Source: Candidatus Coprousia avicola (GTDB lineage: Bacteria > Actinomycetota > Coriobacteriia > Coriobacteriales > Coriobacteriaceae). Taken from it: a stretch of 64,000 nucleotides of DNA. The notes under the pieces are model-generated. The model was not told where the DNA came from. It made no database searches and saw nothing but the letters and a program-made list of their open reading frames with translations. The position numbers and the translations under genes were made by a program. Numbering within the stretch: position 1 is the stretch's first letter; every line of letters begins with the position of its first letter. Location of the stretch: positions 1 to 64,000 of the forward strand of contig DVMF01000083.1 in assembly GCA_018715125.1 (NCBI GenBank). The letters run 5' to 3'. This document shows positions 1-10,144 of the stretch, in pieces.

Positions 1-2568
<2,568 letters not shown>

Positions 2569-2656
2569 GCCCGCAGCCCCGCTCCCGCTCGTCCGCGGTT
2601 GCCCTGACGGTGCACCCGCTACCCGCGTCCCCGTCTGCGCTCCGACGCTCCCGGCG

Positions 2657-2682
2657 TCCTCGCGCAGGCGGGGATGCTTTTT
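2657..2682 (+). terminator. Rho-independent terminator after carB
   Basis: Stem TCCTCGC (2657-2663) pairs with GCGGGGA (2668-2674) around a GCAG loop, with one G-T wobble, and is followed by TGCTTTTT. It lies 89 bp after the carB stop. Two more GC palindromes follow at 2699-2710 (CCGCCCGGGCGG) and 2737-2752 (TCCCGCCCAGGCGGGA, then CCCCCTTTT). They look like degenerate copies of one short unit and could give back-up termination. Confidence 0.65.
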
Positions 2683-2772
2683 GACTCGCGGTCATATTCC
2701 GCCCGGGCGGGGACTCCTTACTGGCCGCTGCCTCGTTCCCGCCCAGGCGGGACCCCCTTTTAATAGCCGCTG

Positions 2773-2910
2773 CATTCCCGTGTGCGAGAACGCCACTTTT
2801 CCCTCTCTGGGAAGGGGCCAAAGCGGCATATCCGCACACGGGAACCAGGCCAAGCAGATGGCGGCGCCCTATAGGGCACGCCGAAGCAGATGATGGTGCC
2901 CCCATGCCTG
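2773..2910 (+). repeat. Dispersed hairpin element, copy 1
   Basis: A block of about 138 bp recurs at 22780-22917 in the same orientation. Both copies begin with a perfect 12-bp inverted repeat, TTCCCGTGTGCG (2775-2786) and CGCACACGGGAA (2833-2844). It encloses a CTCTCTGGGAAGGGGCC core and is followed by CAGATGGCGGCG and a GC-rich palindrome (here GCCCTATAGGGC, 2866-2877). No coding capacity is shared. It is a REP- or MITE-like intergenic element of unknown function. Confidence 0.8.
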
Positions 2911-3280
2911 AGTTTGGATGCGCGAACGCTCGCCGCGGGCGCCGCATGGCGCCCCAGATGTAATCCCCCCAACAAAAATGTGATAGAAATAACGCACTTT
3001 ACACGTTCTTGATGTATGCGGGTGAACACTACCGTTTATCGCCAATATACAGCCGTTTATAGGGGAACTCCCAACTGGGGAACCTTAATTCTATACATGG
3101 GGGAGCACGTTTTCCATTAAATAAGCTAAACTGGGTCCAGTACGACGTTTTTGTCTCAAATACGTGCGTCGCGCCCGCGGTTTATAGACGCTGCAATGCG
3201 GTCGCGCCGCACGAGCTAGGGCAAAGACGAGGGCGAGGACGGGTGTGGTGTAGCCCGCCGAAGTGTTTGGGGTGGTACAT
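2911..3280. other. AT-richer leader region before the adhesin gene
   Basis: No gene is supported here. The base composition drops well below that of the neighbours. CCGTTTAT occurs twice (near 3030 and 3050). GGGGAACTCCCAACTGGGGAACC (about 3061-3083) contains a small hairpin, GTTCCCC/GGGGAAC. The GGGGTGG at 3269-3275 is the ribosome site for the ATG at 3281. The region presumably carries the adhesin promoter, but I see no unambiguous -35/-10 pair and no recognisable riboswitch. Confidence 0.4.
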
Positions 3281-6200
3281 ATGCATGTCTCAAGCAAGAC
3301 GCGCAAGGAAATCAAGCGCAAGGGAGCAAAGGCGTTAGCCGTCTTCCTTGCGTTTGCGCTTACTTTCCAGAGCGTCAATCTGCCTGCGGTGGTGGCGGTA
3401 GCCAACACGGCGGCGACAGATGCGCCGGCGCAGGTGACCGATACGCCGGCAACGGGTACGGAGACGACGGGCGAGCAGTCCGCGACGCCGACCGATCAAA
3501 CCGCGCCGACGGCAGACGCGCCGGCGCCCGCCGAGGAGCCCGCGACTCCCGTGGCGGACGAGACGCCCGTCGACCAGACGGCCGACCAAACGGCGAGCAC
3601 GGGTACCGACGCCGCAACGGGAACCGACCAGGCGGCGCCCGCCAACCCCGCAGACAATGCGGCGGTAGGAGCACCCACCGACGGTTCGGCCCCGGCAACG
3701 CCGGCGGCAGATACCACCGCAACCGTCTCGCTCTCGCTTACCCAAAGCGCCATTACTGTGGGGGAGAACACCTATACCCCCGACAACAAAACCTTTGATA
3801 CTCCGGCTAACCAGGAGTTGAAGTTTACCGTCGCGCCTGCCGACGGTTTTGCCGTTTCTGCGGTCAAGCAGCAGACCGCCAGCGGCGTCGAGACTAACCT
3901 TACGGCTAACGCGGCCGGCGAGTACACCGTCGCCGCCACGGATGTTGCCGATGGTCTGAAGCTCACCGTCGAGACCGCAGAGGTTCCGGCCGAGCCTGCC
4001 GAGGATCCCGCCGACGACCCGGCAGCACCTGCCGAGGACCAGCCGGCAGACAACGCCACGACGGATGAGACCACCGACGATGCAACTACCGACGAGACCA
4101 CCGACGAGGAAGAGGGGGAGTCCGAAGAAAATGCCACCAACGATACGGTGACAAATTCTTTGGAGATTCTTGCAAGTGATATTGCGCAGTTCCTGGCCGG
4201 TAACGAAATCGATCAGGTAACGGTAACGGTCAAGAAATCGGATGTTCCCGAATATTCCGGAACGGCGATTATCTCTACAGGGGACATAGAAAGCCAGATA
4301 TCCAACGTCATTTCGCAAATGAATGACGAGTTGGAAGATTATGAATATCGCGACGCCCGTGTCGATAATACCGTTGTTGTGGGCGTCCATAAGAACGGCG
4401 ACATGTATTACGTGACGACCGGTGCTGATCAGATTGCTGGAATTGTGATTACTAGCACTGAAGAAGTCGTTTTGATGTTTAATCCCCGGGGAACAACGAT
4501 ACCAGTCAGCTATTCGTACACCCTTGATAGCGCTCCCATACCAGAAGACCAGGTGCCGGGAACAATAATTGGTCCGGAGACGGTTGAGCGAGGGTCAAGC
4601 CTTAGCGTGAGCTTTACGGCTAGCGATAACTGGCATTTTGTTAAGAGCGTTACTTTGGACGGAGTATCAGCCACAGAGAGCGACGGCATATTCACATTCG
4701 ACAATGTTCAGTCTGGGAATGTGGTTGTCAATCTGATTTCGGACACGGACTCGCAGTTTAGCCTGACGTTTGAGGAAAGTTCGAATGTTGAGTTGGGGTA
4801 CGGCGGCAGGACGCTGCAGTCGGGAAGCAAGAACAACCAAGGACCTCAGACTCTTCAATACACCACGGCGCGTACGCTTCAGTTCACCCTCGAGGGCTAT
4901 AATGACTGGAGCAGCAACGAAAAAGTGCTGAACAGACTCGACATTACGCTCGGCGGTACAAAATATGCTATGAGGGTGCCCCAGCGTCAGGGAACTTCTG
5001 CAACCACGACTCTTGATGACGGCACGACTATTGTGGTTGAAAGTACTGATGGGCGGCCGCAGGGAAATGAGGCTTGGAGTGTAAGGTACCCGGCTTACAG
5101 TGTGACCATCACTGCCCCCGATGGCCAGATGCTTCGCGATGAGATTGTTGTAAGCGCCAACTGCAGGGATCGTGGGTCTAAAGAGATTTGGGTTTCCGAG
5201 CTCAACGGTGTGGAGCCGATTCTTGCGATTGGCAACGATCCACGATATAACGTTGTTACCAACGACAAAGGTGGCGTTGACGGTGAAGGCGACAGAATGC
5301 TCGCTGCCGGCATGGATGAGTACGCGCAGTTTGTACGGGATGAGCGTCAAATCGCAACGACCATCACTTTCTACGTTAAGGTTAGCGCTGGTTATAAAGA
5401 AGATGTTACTCCAAAGCTAACAGTTCTGGTGGATGGTACCGAGGCAATCTATAGCCTAACTCCCACTAATCGCGATGGCTATGACTATCAATTCTCGATT
5501 AACCGAAACGACTCCGGTGAAGATTTCCGCATCTTTATCACGGCCGAAAGGGATGTGGCAACATACGGAGCAAAGCTTACGGGGTATAACGATGGTGACC
5601 GCGTAATTGGTGGAGACTGGAGTGAAGGTGACACCTTCGGCGTTGTCGCGGACGACGCTGAGGTTCCAACGAGCGAAAACTCGGTATTCCAAGGCTGGAA
5701 GCTGCAGGGGTCTGACGATATTGTCATCAAGAACGGATACCCGTTTGCGATAAACGAGGACACAGCTCAATATGCTCAGTTAGACGAAGAGACGGGCGTG
5801 TCCTACTTTGTGTTTGAGCCGGTGTGGGTGGATGTAAGTGAAGCCACTCAGGCACCATATAATATCAACGTTTATTTTGCGGATGATAATGGTGGGTACG
5901 GCAATCCGGTTACCATAACTGAATACGGTGTGCCAAACAGGCCGGCAATAATCGATGAAGATACGCTGACAGCTCAACTTGAGGCACTAACGGGGATTGA
6001 GGGTATCCCTGCCGATTTAGCTGAAAACTACATTATGGATAGGGCGGCGAGCGAGTTTACTCTCACCGTAACGACCGAAAAGACGGCATCGGTAAATATC
6101 TATTACCAGAAAGCCGTAACAGTTCAATTCTTGCCGGGCGATCATGCAGCTGCTGATGAAGAAGGAACGTCGGTAAAGGTTGTAAAGAATAGCACCGTGC

Positions 6201-9200
6201 CCGCCGGCCGAATCCCCGATTTTGAAGCTGCTGAAAACTATGAATTTGTGGGTTGGTCTTCAGATGACGGTGAGACGGTACTAACTGATGAGCAGGTTGC
6301 GCAGCAGAAGATCACCGACAACATAACTTTCATCGCTCAGTGGAGGCAGAAGATCTATGACGGCGACCCAATAACCATTCAGGTAGTGAAGGATGGTCAG
6401 CAGATTTCTGCGGATGGTGTCATAACGGTTGATAATTGGAAAGACGGGACTCAGGGCTTTAACGCGAAGCTTGAAGGCAACGTCTATAAAGTTACCTACG
6501 TTTATGACAATTTGAACTGCGCTGATATTGAGCTCGGTGTGGTAGTGCCGACGGGTTACGACGTATCGGTTGAGTCGGATGACATGGATGTTAATCCAGG
6601 CGTCGTTGATGGAACGGAGAAAAGCTGTGTCATCAGCGGTAGCGGAGCGAGCTGGACGCTGGACAACGTGCCCGGCGGTGCAACGGTTACTGTAAGGCTT
6701 ACGCCCAAGACCGACGCGAGCTACACGGTCCACTACGTGCTCGACGGCACCGAGACCAAGCTCGCCGACGACAAGGTGGTCGAGGGCGTCGAGTTCGCCA
6801 AGCAGTTCACCGAGACCGCCGCGACCATCGACGGCTACCGCCTGGCCGGCGACGAGACCAGCCCCAAGACGGTCACCGCCGGCTACGAGAACAACGAGAC
6901 CACCTTCACCGCCAAGTTCAAGGCCGACGAGTCCCAGACCTACAAGGTCAACTACAACGCCGAGCAGGGCGGCGCCATCGCCGAGGACGCCGCGACCGTG
7001 AACGAGGGCATCCAGGTGCTCGGCACCGAGGGCGTCACCGGCTCCGAGGCCGCGCCCAACCCCGGCTACGCCTTCGACGGCTGGTACGTGGGCGAGGACC
7101 GCGTGTCCACCGAGCTCGTGCTCGACGCCGACACCGCCAAGGCCAACGTGAACAAGTCCGGCGAGATCTACGCCGAGACCACCTTCACCGCCAAGTTCTC
7201 CGCGATAACTGATAACCTCGTCGTTAATGGATACAGCGACGTCTATGATGGCAACCCTCATGGAGTGACCGTTAAGAACACGCTCGATACTGACGAGGTG
7301 CGTTACTTTGTTGGTGAGGACGAGGTTGAGAACGCCTTTACTGACGTGACTAACGGTACCGAGGTGACTGTTGAGGTCTACCGTGATGGCGTGAAAATCT
7401 GGAGTGACACTGCTACGGTGACCATCACGGCTCGCCCGGTGACGGCATATGGCTCCACCAGCAAGGTGTATGACGGTTCCGCTGCTCTGCTTGAAGATGT
7501 CACGCTCACGCTCGCTGGTGTGGCAGGCGACAGCAAGAGCGGCGTGGTTCTCGGCGACGATCTCTCCGTTGCTTCTATCGCCGCTAGCGATGCTGCATAC
7601 GCTATGGCCGACAAGCACGAGGATCTCTCGCTCGTCACAGAGAACGCCGGCGGGCTTCTCGCGCTGACTGGTCTTTCTGGTGGTGATGCAGCTAACTACA
7701 CGCTCGTATCTGTTACCGCCCTCGGCTCCATCACTCCTCAGTCCATTACCCCTGGCCCTGATCCGGATGACAATCCTGACCCATCCTACAAGGGTGTTGA
7801 GATTTCTGATCCCGCCGATCAGGTGTACGACGGCGAGCTCCAGGAGCCAGAAATTACTGTTAAGGACTCTGATGGCAACTTGCTCACGCGTAGCACTGAT
7901 GGCGGTAAGACCGGCGACTATGTCGTTACCTACGGCAACAACCTTAACGCTACCGATGATGGCGATCTCGCCACGGTAACCATCACGGGCATCAACAACT
8001 ATAAGGGCGAGGTAACCAAGGAGTTCAAGATTGCTCCTGCTACTCTGATCGTTACCACCAACGGCGCGAGCAAGGTCTACGATGGAAAGCCGCTTACCGA
8101 TGATGGCTATAGCATCCAGACCGTTGGTGAAGATGGCAATCCCTTCGACGGCATGTACGAAGACGACGGTATTACCATCAAGGTGACGGGCACGCAGACC
8201 AATGCCGGTCAAAGCGACAACGACTTTGAGATTACCGATTGGACGAACACTGAGTCTGGTAACTACACGGTCGAGGAGAACCTCGGTAAGCTGACGGTAT
8301 TCCCGCAGTCCATCGATCCGGAAGATCCCGATCCGGACAACCCCGACCCGGACGATCCCAACCCGGACGATCCCGATCCCGAGAACCCGGATCAGCCGTT
8401 CTTCACGGGCGCCACGGTCAACGATCCTCAAAACACTGTGTACAACGGCACCGATCAGGCATGGCTGCCCACGGTCGTGAGTGACGAGGGTGTGACCCTC
8501 ACTCAGAGCACGGACGGTGGCGAGACGGGCGACTACATCGTCTCCTACGGCAACAGCACCATCAACGCCGGCCACATCGTGGTGACCATCAAGGGTTGCG
8601 GCAACTACGCGGGCACGGTTACGCGCGAGTACACCATCTTCCCGGCCACCATCAGGGTCCATGCCAACAACCACAGCAAGGTCCAGGGCCAGGCCGATCC
8701 GTCGCTCACTTCTTGGTACGAGGGCGCCGTGGCCAACGAGATCCCCGGCTGGACTGGCTTCATCTCCCGCGCTGCGGGCGAGGCCCCCGGCCAGTACGCC
8801 ATCGGCCAGAACACGCTCCGGCTCGCTGACGGCCAGAACGGGTTCCTTGAGAGCAACTACACGCTCGAGTTTGTGGGTGCCACCTTTACCATTACCCCGG
8901 CGCCCGTAACGCCGGACGGCGGTGACGACACGCCCGTCACGCCGGTGACGCCGGTCAACCCGGTGCCTGGTCCGGACGACGGTGCGGATGACGCCACCGA
9001 CGACGCCGAGACCGAGACCATCACCGATGACGATACCCCGCTTACCGAGTCCATCGAGGACGACGACACCCCGCTTGCCAGCGGGCGCGAGGATCGCGAT
9101 TGCTGGGTCCACTGGTTCATGTTTGTGGGCCTCGCGGTGAGCGCCATCTACTACATCGGCGCGCTCGTCCACCGTCGCAAGTTCACCGGCGACCTCAAGA

Positions 9201-9247
9201 GCTACGAGGACTCCGTCCTCAACCCCGACGACCAGAACCGCGCGTAA
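3281..9247 (+). CDS. Giant secreted adhesin with InlB-like and MBG-like repeats
   Basis: A surface protein of about 1,988 residues. The ATG at 3281 is preferred over an in-frame GTG at 3263 because GGGGTGG sits 6 bp upstream. Residues 1-45 form a signal peptide (basic KTRKEIKRKGAK, a hydrophobic core, cleavage near VVAVA-N). An acidic T/P/A/D-rich stalk follows (about 45-150 and 225-285). Residues 285-1140 have no family I can name. Residues about 1145-1310 resemble InlB/Listeria-Bacteroides repeats (FDGWYVGEDR). Residues about 1320-1870 hold at least five MBG-like units marked by VYDG/VYNG (for example SKVYDGKPL), interrupted by a D/P-rich linker at about 1680-1705. The C-terminus has a membrane helix (about 1942-1962) and a basic then acidic cytoplasmic tail. 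There is no LPXTG sorting signal. Base composition changes sharply along the gene. Its likely role is attachment or matrix binding; the ligand is unknown. Confidence 0.85.
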   Translation: MHVSSKTRKEIKRKGAKALAVFLAFALTFQSVNLPAVVAVANTAATDAPAQVTDTPATGTETTGEQSATPTDQTAPTADAPAPAEEPATPVADETPVDQTADQTASTGTDAATGTDQAAPANPADNAAVGAPTDGSAPATPAADTTATVSLSLTQSAITVGENTYTPDNKTFDTPANQELKFTVAPADGFAVSAVKQQTASGVETNLTANAAGEYTVAATDVADGLKLTVETAEVPAEPAEDPADDPAAPAEDQPADNATTDETTDDATTDETTDEEEGESEENATNDTVTNSLEILASDIAQFLAGNEIDQVTVTVKKSDVPEYSGTAIISTGDIESQISNVISQMNDELEDYEYRDARVDNTVVVGVHKNGDMYYVTTGADQIAGIVITSTEEVVLMFNPRGTTIPVSYSYTLDSAPIPEDQVPGTIIGPETVERGSSLSVSFTASDNWHFVKSVTLDGVSATESDGIFTFDNVQSGNVVVNLISDTDSQFSLTFEESSNVELGYGGRTLQSGSKNNQGPQTLQYTTARTLQFTLEGYNDWSSNEKVLNRLDITLGGTKYAMRVPQRQGTSATTTLDDGTTIVVESTDGRPQGNEAWSVRYPAYSVTITAPDGQMLRDEIVVSANCRDRGSKEIWVSELNGVEPILAIGNDPRYNVVTNDKGGVDGEGDRMLAAGMDEYAQFVRDERQIATTITFYVKVSAGYKEDVTPKLTVLVDGTEAIYSLTPTNRDGYDYQFSINRNDSGEDFRIFITAERDVATYGAKLTGYNDGDRVIGGDWSEGDTFGVVADDAEVPTSENSVFQGWKLQGSDDIVIKNGYPFAINEDTAQYAQLDEETGVSYFVFEPVWVDVSEATQAPYNINVYFADDNGGYGNPVTITEYGVPNRPAIIDEDTLTAQLEALTGIEGIPADLAENYIMDRAASEFTLTVTTEKTASVNIYYQKAVTVQFLPGDHAAADEEGTSVKVVKNSTVPAGRIPDFEAAENYEFVGWSSDDGETVLTDEQVAQQKITDNITFIAQWRQKIYDGDPITIQVVKDGQQISADGVITVDNWKDGTQGFNAKLEGNVYKVTYVYDNLNCADIELGVVVPTGYDVSVESDDMDVNPGVVDGTEKSCVISGSGASWTLDNVPGGATVTVRLTPKTDASYTVHYVLDGTETKLADDKVVEGVEFAKQFTETAATIDGYRLAGDETSPKTVTAGYENNETTFTAKFKADESQTYKVNYNAEQGGAIAEDAATVNEGIQVLGTEGVTGSEAAPNPGYAFDGWYVGEDRVSTELVLDADTAKANVNKSGEIYAETTFTAKFSAITDNLVVNGYSDVYDGNPHGVTVKNTLDTDEVRYFVGEDEVENAFTDVTNGTEVTVEVYRDGVKIWSDTATVTITARPVTAYGSTSKVYDGSAALLEDVTLTLAGVAGDSKSGVVLGDDLSVASIAASDAAYAMADKHEDLSLVTENAGGLLALTGLSGGDAANYTLVSVTALGSITPQSITPGPDPDDNPDPSYKGVEISDPADQVYDGELQEPEITVKDSDGNLLTRSTDGGKTGDYVVTYGNNLNATDDGDLATVTITGINNYKGEVTKEFKIAPATLIVTTNGASKVYDGKPLTDDGYSIQTVGEDGNPFDGMYEDDGITIKVTGTQTNAGQSDNDFEITDWTNTESGNYTVEENLGKLTVFPQSIDPEDPDPDNPDPDDPNPDDPDPENPDQPFFTGATVNDPQNTVYNGTDQAWLPTVVSDEGVTLTQSTDGGETGDYIVSYGNSTINAGHIVVTIKGCGNYAGTVTREYTIFPATIRVHANNHSKVQGQADPSLTSWYEGAVANEIPGWTGFISRAAGEAPGQYAIGQNTLRLADGQNGFLESNYTLEFVGATFTITPAPVTPDGGDDTPVTPVTPVNPVPGPDDGADDATDDAETETITDDDTPLTESIEDDDTPLASGREDRDCWVHWFMFVGLAVSAIYYIGALVHRRKFTGDLKSYEDSVLNPDDQNRA

Positions 9248-9259
9248 GGAGGGATAGAG

Positions 9260-9784
9260 ATGAAGAAGTCCAACGTGATTATCACCGTTGTCCTCGCCGT
9301 GGTCTCGGCCTTCCTGCTGTGGCTGTGGTACTGGCTCGGCTTTAACGAGGTCGACTCGCCGCTCGATCTGGTGGTGAGTGTGGTCTGGTGGGCTGTTATC
9401 GCCGCCGGCGTGGTGCTGGTGTACCGCTCTGAGCAGAAGCGCCGCCGCCAGGTGCGTACCGTCTACCTGGCGGACGGTCGCTACTACAACAGCGAGGCGG
9501 GCCTGCGCACCGTGCAGGCACCGCTTGCGGCCGTCGACGCCATCGCCGTGGTCCTCGGCGCGCTGGAGTACGACTTCAGCAAGATGAACGCGCCCGATCA
9601 GTCCAAGCCCGAGGAGCGGGTGGACTGGCGCTACGTGATCCATACGGACAAGTTCAAGCCCGCCCGTACCGATGACAACGGCAACCGCGAGAACGAGACG
9701 TGGGAGGGCGACGTGGTGACCGTCGCCACGGGCGACACGCGCACGTTTGCCTCGCGCGAGGAGCTGGAGAAGCTCATCGCATAG
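9260..9784 (+). CDS. Small two-helix membrane protein downstream of adhesin
   Basis: 174 residues starting 12 bp after the adhesin stop, with AAGGAGGG immediately upstream, so the two are almost certainly co-transcribed. Two hydrophobic segments (about residues 7-28 and 38-57) are followed by a basic stretch (EQKRRRQ) and a soluble cytoplasmic domain of about 110 residues (TVYLADGRYYNSEAGLRTV, then ATGDTRTFASREELEKL). I do not recognise the family. The position suggests a partner in export, anchoring or control of the adhesin, which lacks a sortase motif, but this is inference. A strong terminator follows. Confidence 0.75.
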   Translation: MKKSNVIITVVLAVVSAFLLWLWYWLGFNEVDSPLDLVVSVVWWAVIAAGVVLVYRSEQKRRRQVRTVYLADGRYYNSEAGLRTVQAPLAAVDAIAVVLGALEYDFSKMNAPDQSKPEERVDWRYVIHTDKFKPARTDDNGNRENETWEGDVVTVATGDTRTFASREELEKLIA

Positions 9785-9815
9785 GCGCGCGTCAGAGACG
9801 TCCCATAGGGCTTGC

Positions 9816-9853
9816 AGGGCGACCCTCGGAAGTTCCGGGGGTCGCCCTTCTTG
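9816..9853 (+). terminator. Terminator of the adhesin operon
   Basis: AGGGCGACCC (9816-9825) pairs perfectly with GGGTCGCCCT (9839-9848). The intervening GGAAGTTCC can extend the fold, and TTCTTG follows. It sits 31 bp after the stop of the small membrane gene. Confidence 0.7.
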
Positions 9854-9877
9854 TGTCGCCGCTGGGCGCCCGGCGAC

Positions 9878-9931
9878 GACACGCGACAGGTGTCGCGACA
9901 CAAGGCGACACCTGCCGCGACAGAGGGCGAC
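9878..9931. repeat. Cluster of GCGACA direct and inverted copies
   Basis: GCGACA occurs several times within about 55 bp. Two copies form GCGACAGGTGTCGC, and CAGGTGTCG pairs with CGACACCTG across a 10-bp loop. It lies in the 360-bp gap between the adhesin operon and the hybrid kinase. It may be an operator or part of a processing structure; nothing else is recognised except a TATGAT-like -10 at 10041-10046 ahead of the kinase gene. Confidence 0.4.
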
Positions 9932-10144
9932 AGATTGTCGTCCAAGATTGGTTGCAGAGGGAAAGCTCAGCCCAGACCCAAGGCGCGGTTCAAGCGCATA
10001 CCGGCCACGGTAGCGCGCCGTGGCAGACGTGCCCAGCTGGTATGATGAGAGCAAGCTGTGGGGCGGGCCTCAATTCTGCCTCGCGGCGTATAGGTACGGT
10101 TGGGCGGCCGCGCGGGCGCGGTGGCTCTCTGCACGGAGGGCACC

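Noticed and set aside
2911-3280. A c-di-GMP riboswitch before the adhesin gene
   Set aside because: Adhesins and pili are sometimes under such control and c-di-GMP genes are nearby, but I could not find the conserved GEMM core or its stems.
9016-9247. LPXTG anchor on the adhesin, linking it to the sortase at 23589
   Set aside because: The C-terminus has a membrane helix but no LPXTG or NPQTN motif, and the sortase is 14 kb away in another transcription unit.
6281-10054. A 1,257-codon open frame on the minus strand under the adhesin gene
   Set aside because: It has no ribosome site or recognisable domain, is rich in Arg/His/Gly/Val as expected from the complement of a GC-rich gene, and crosses the adhesin stop, the next gene and a terminator.
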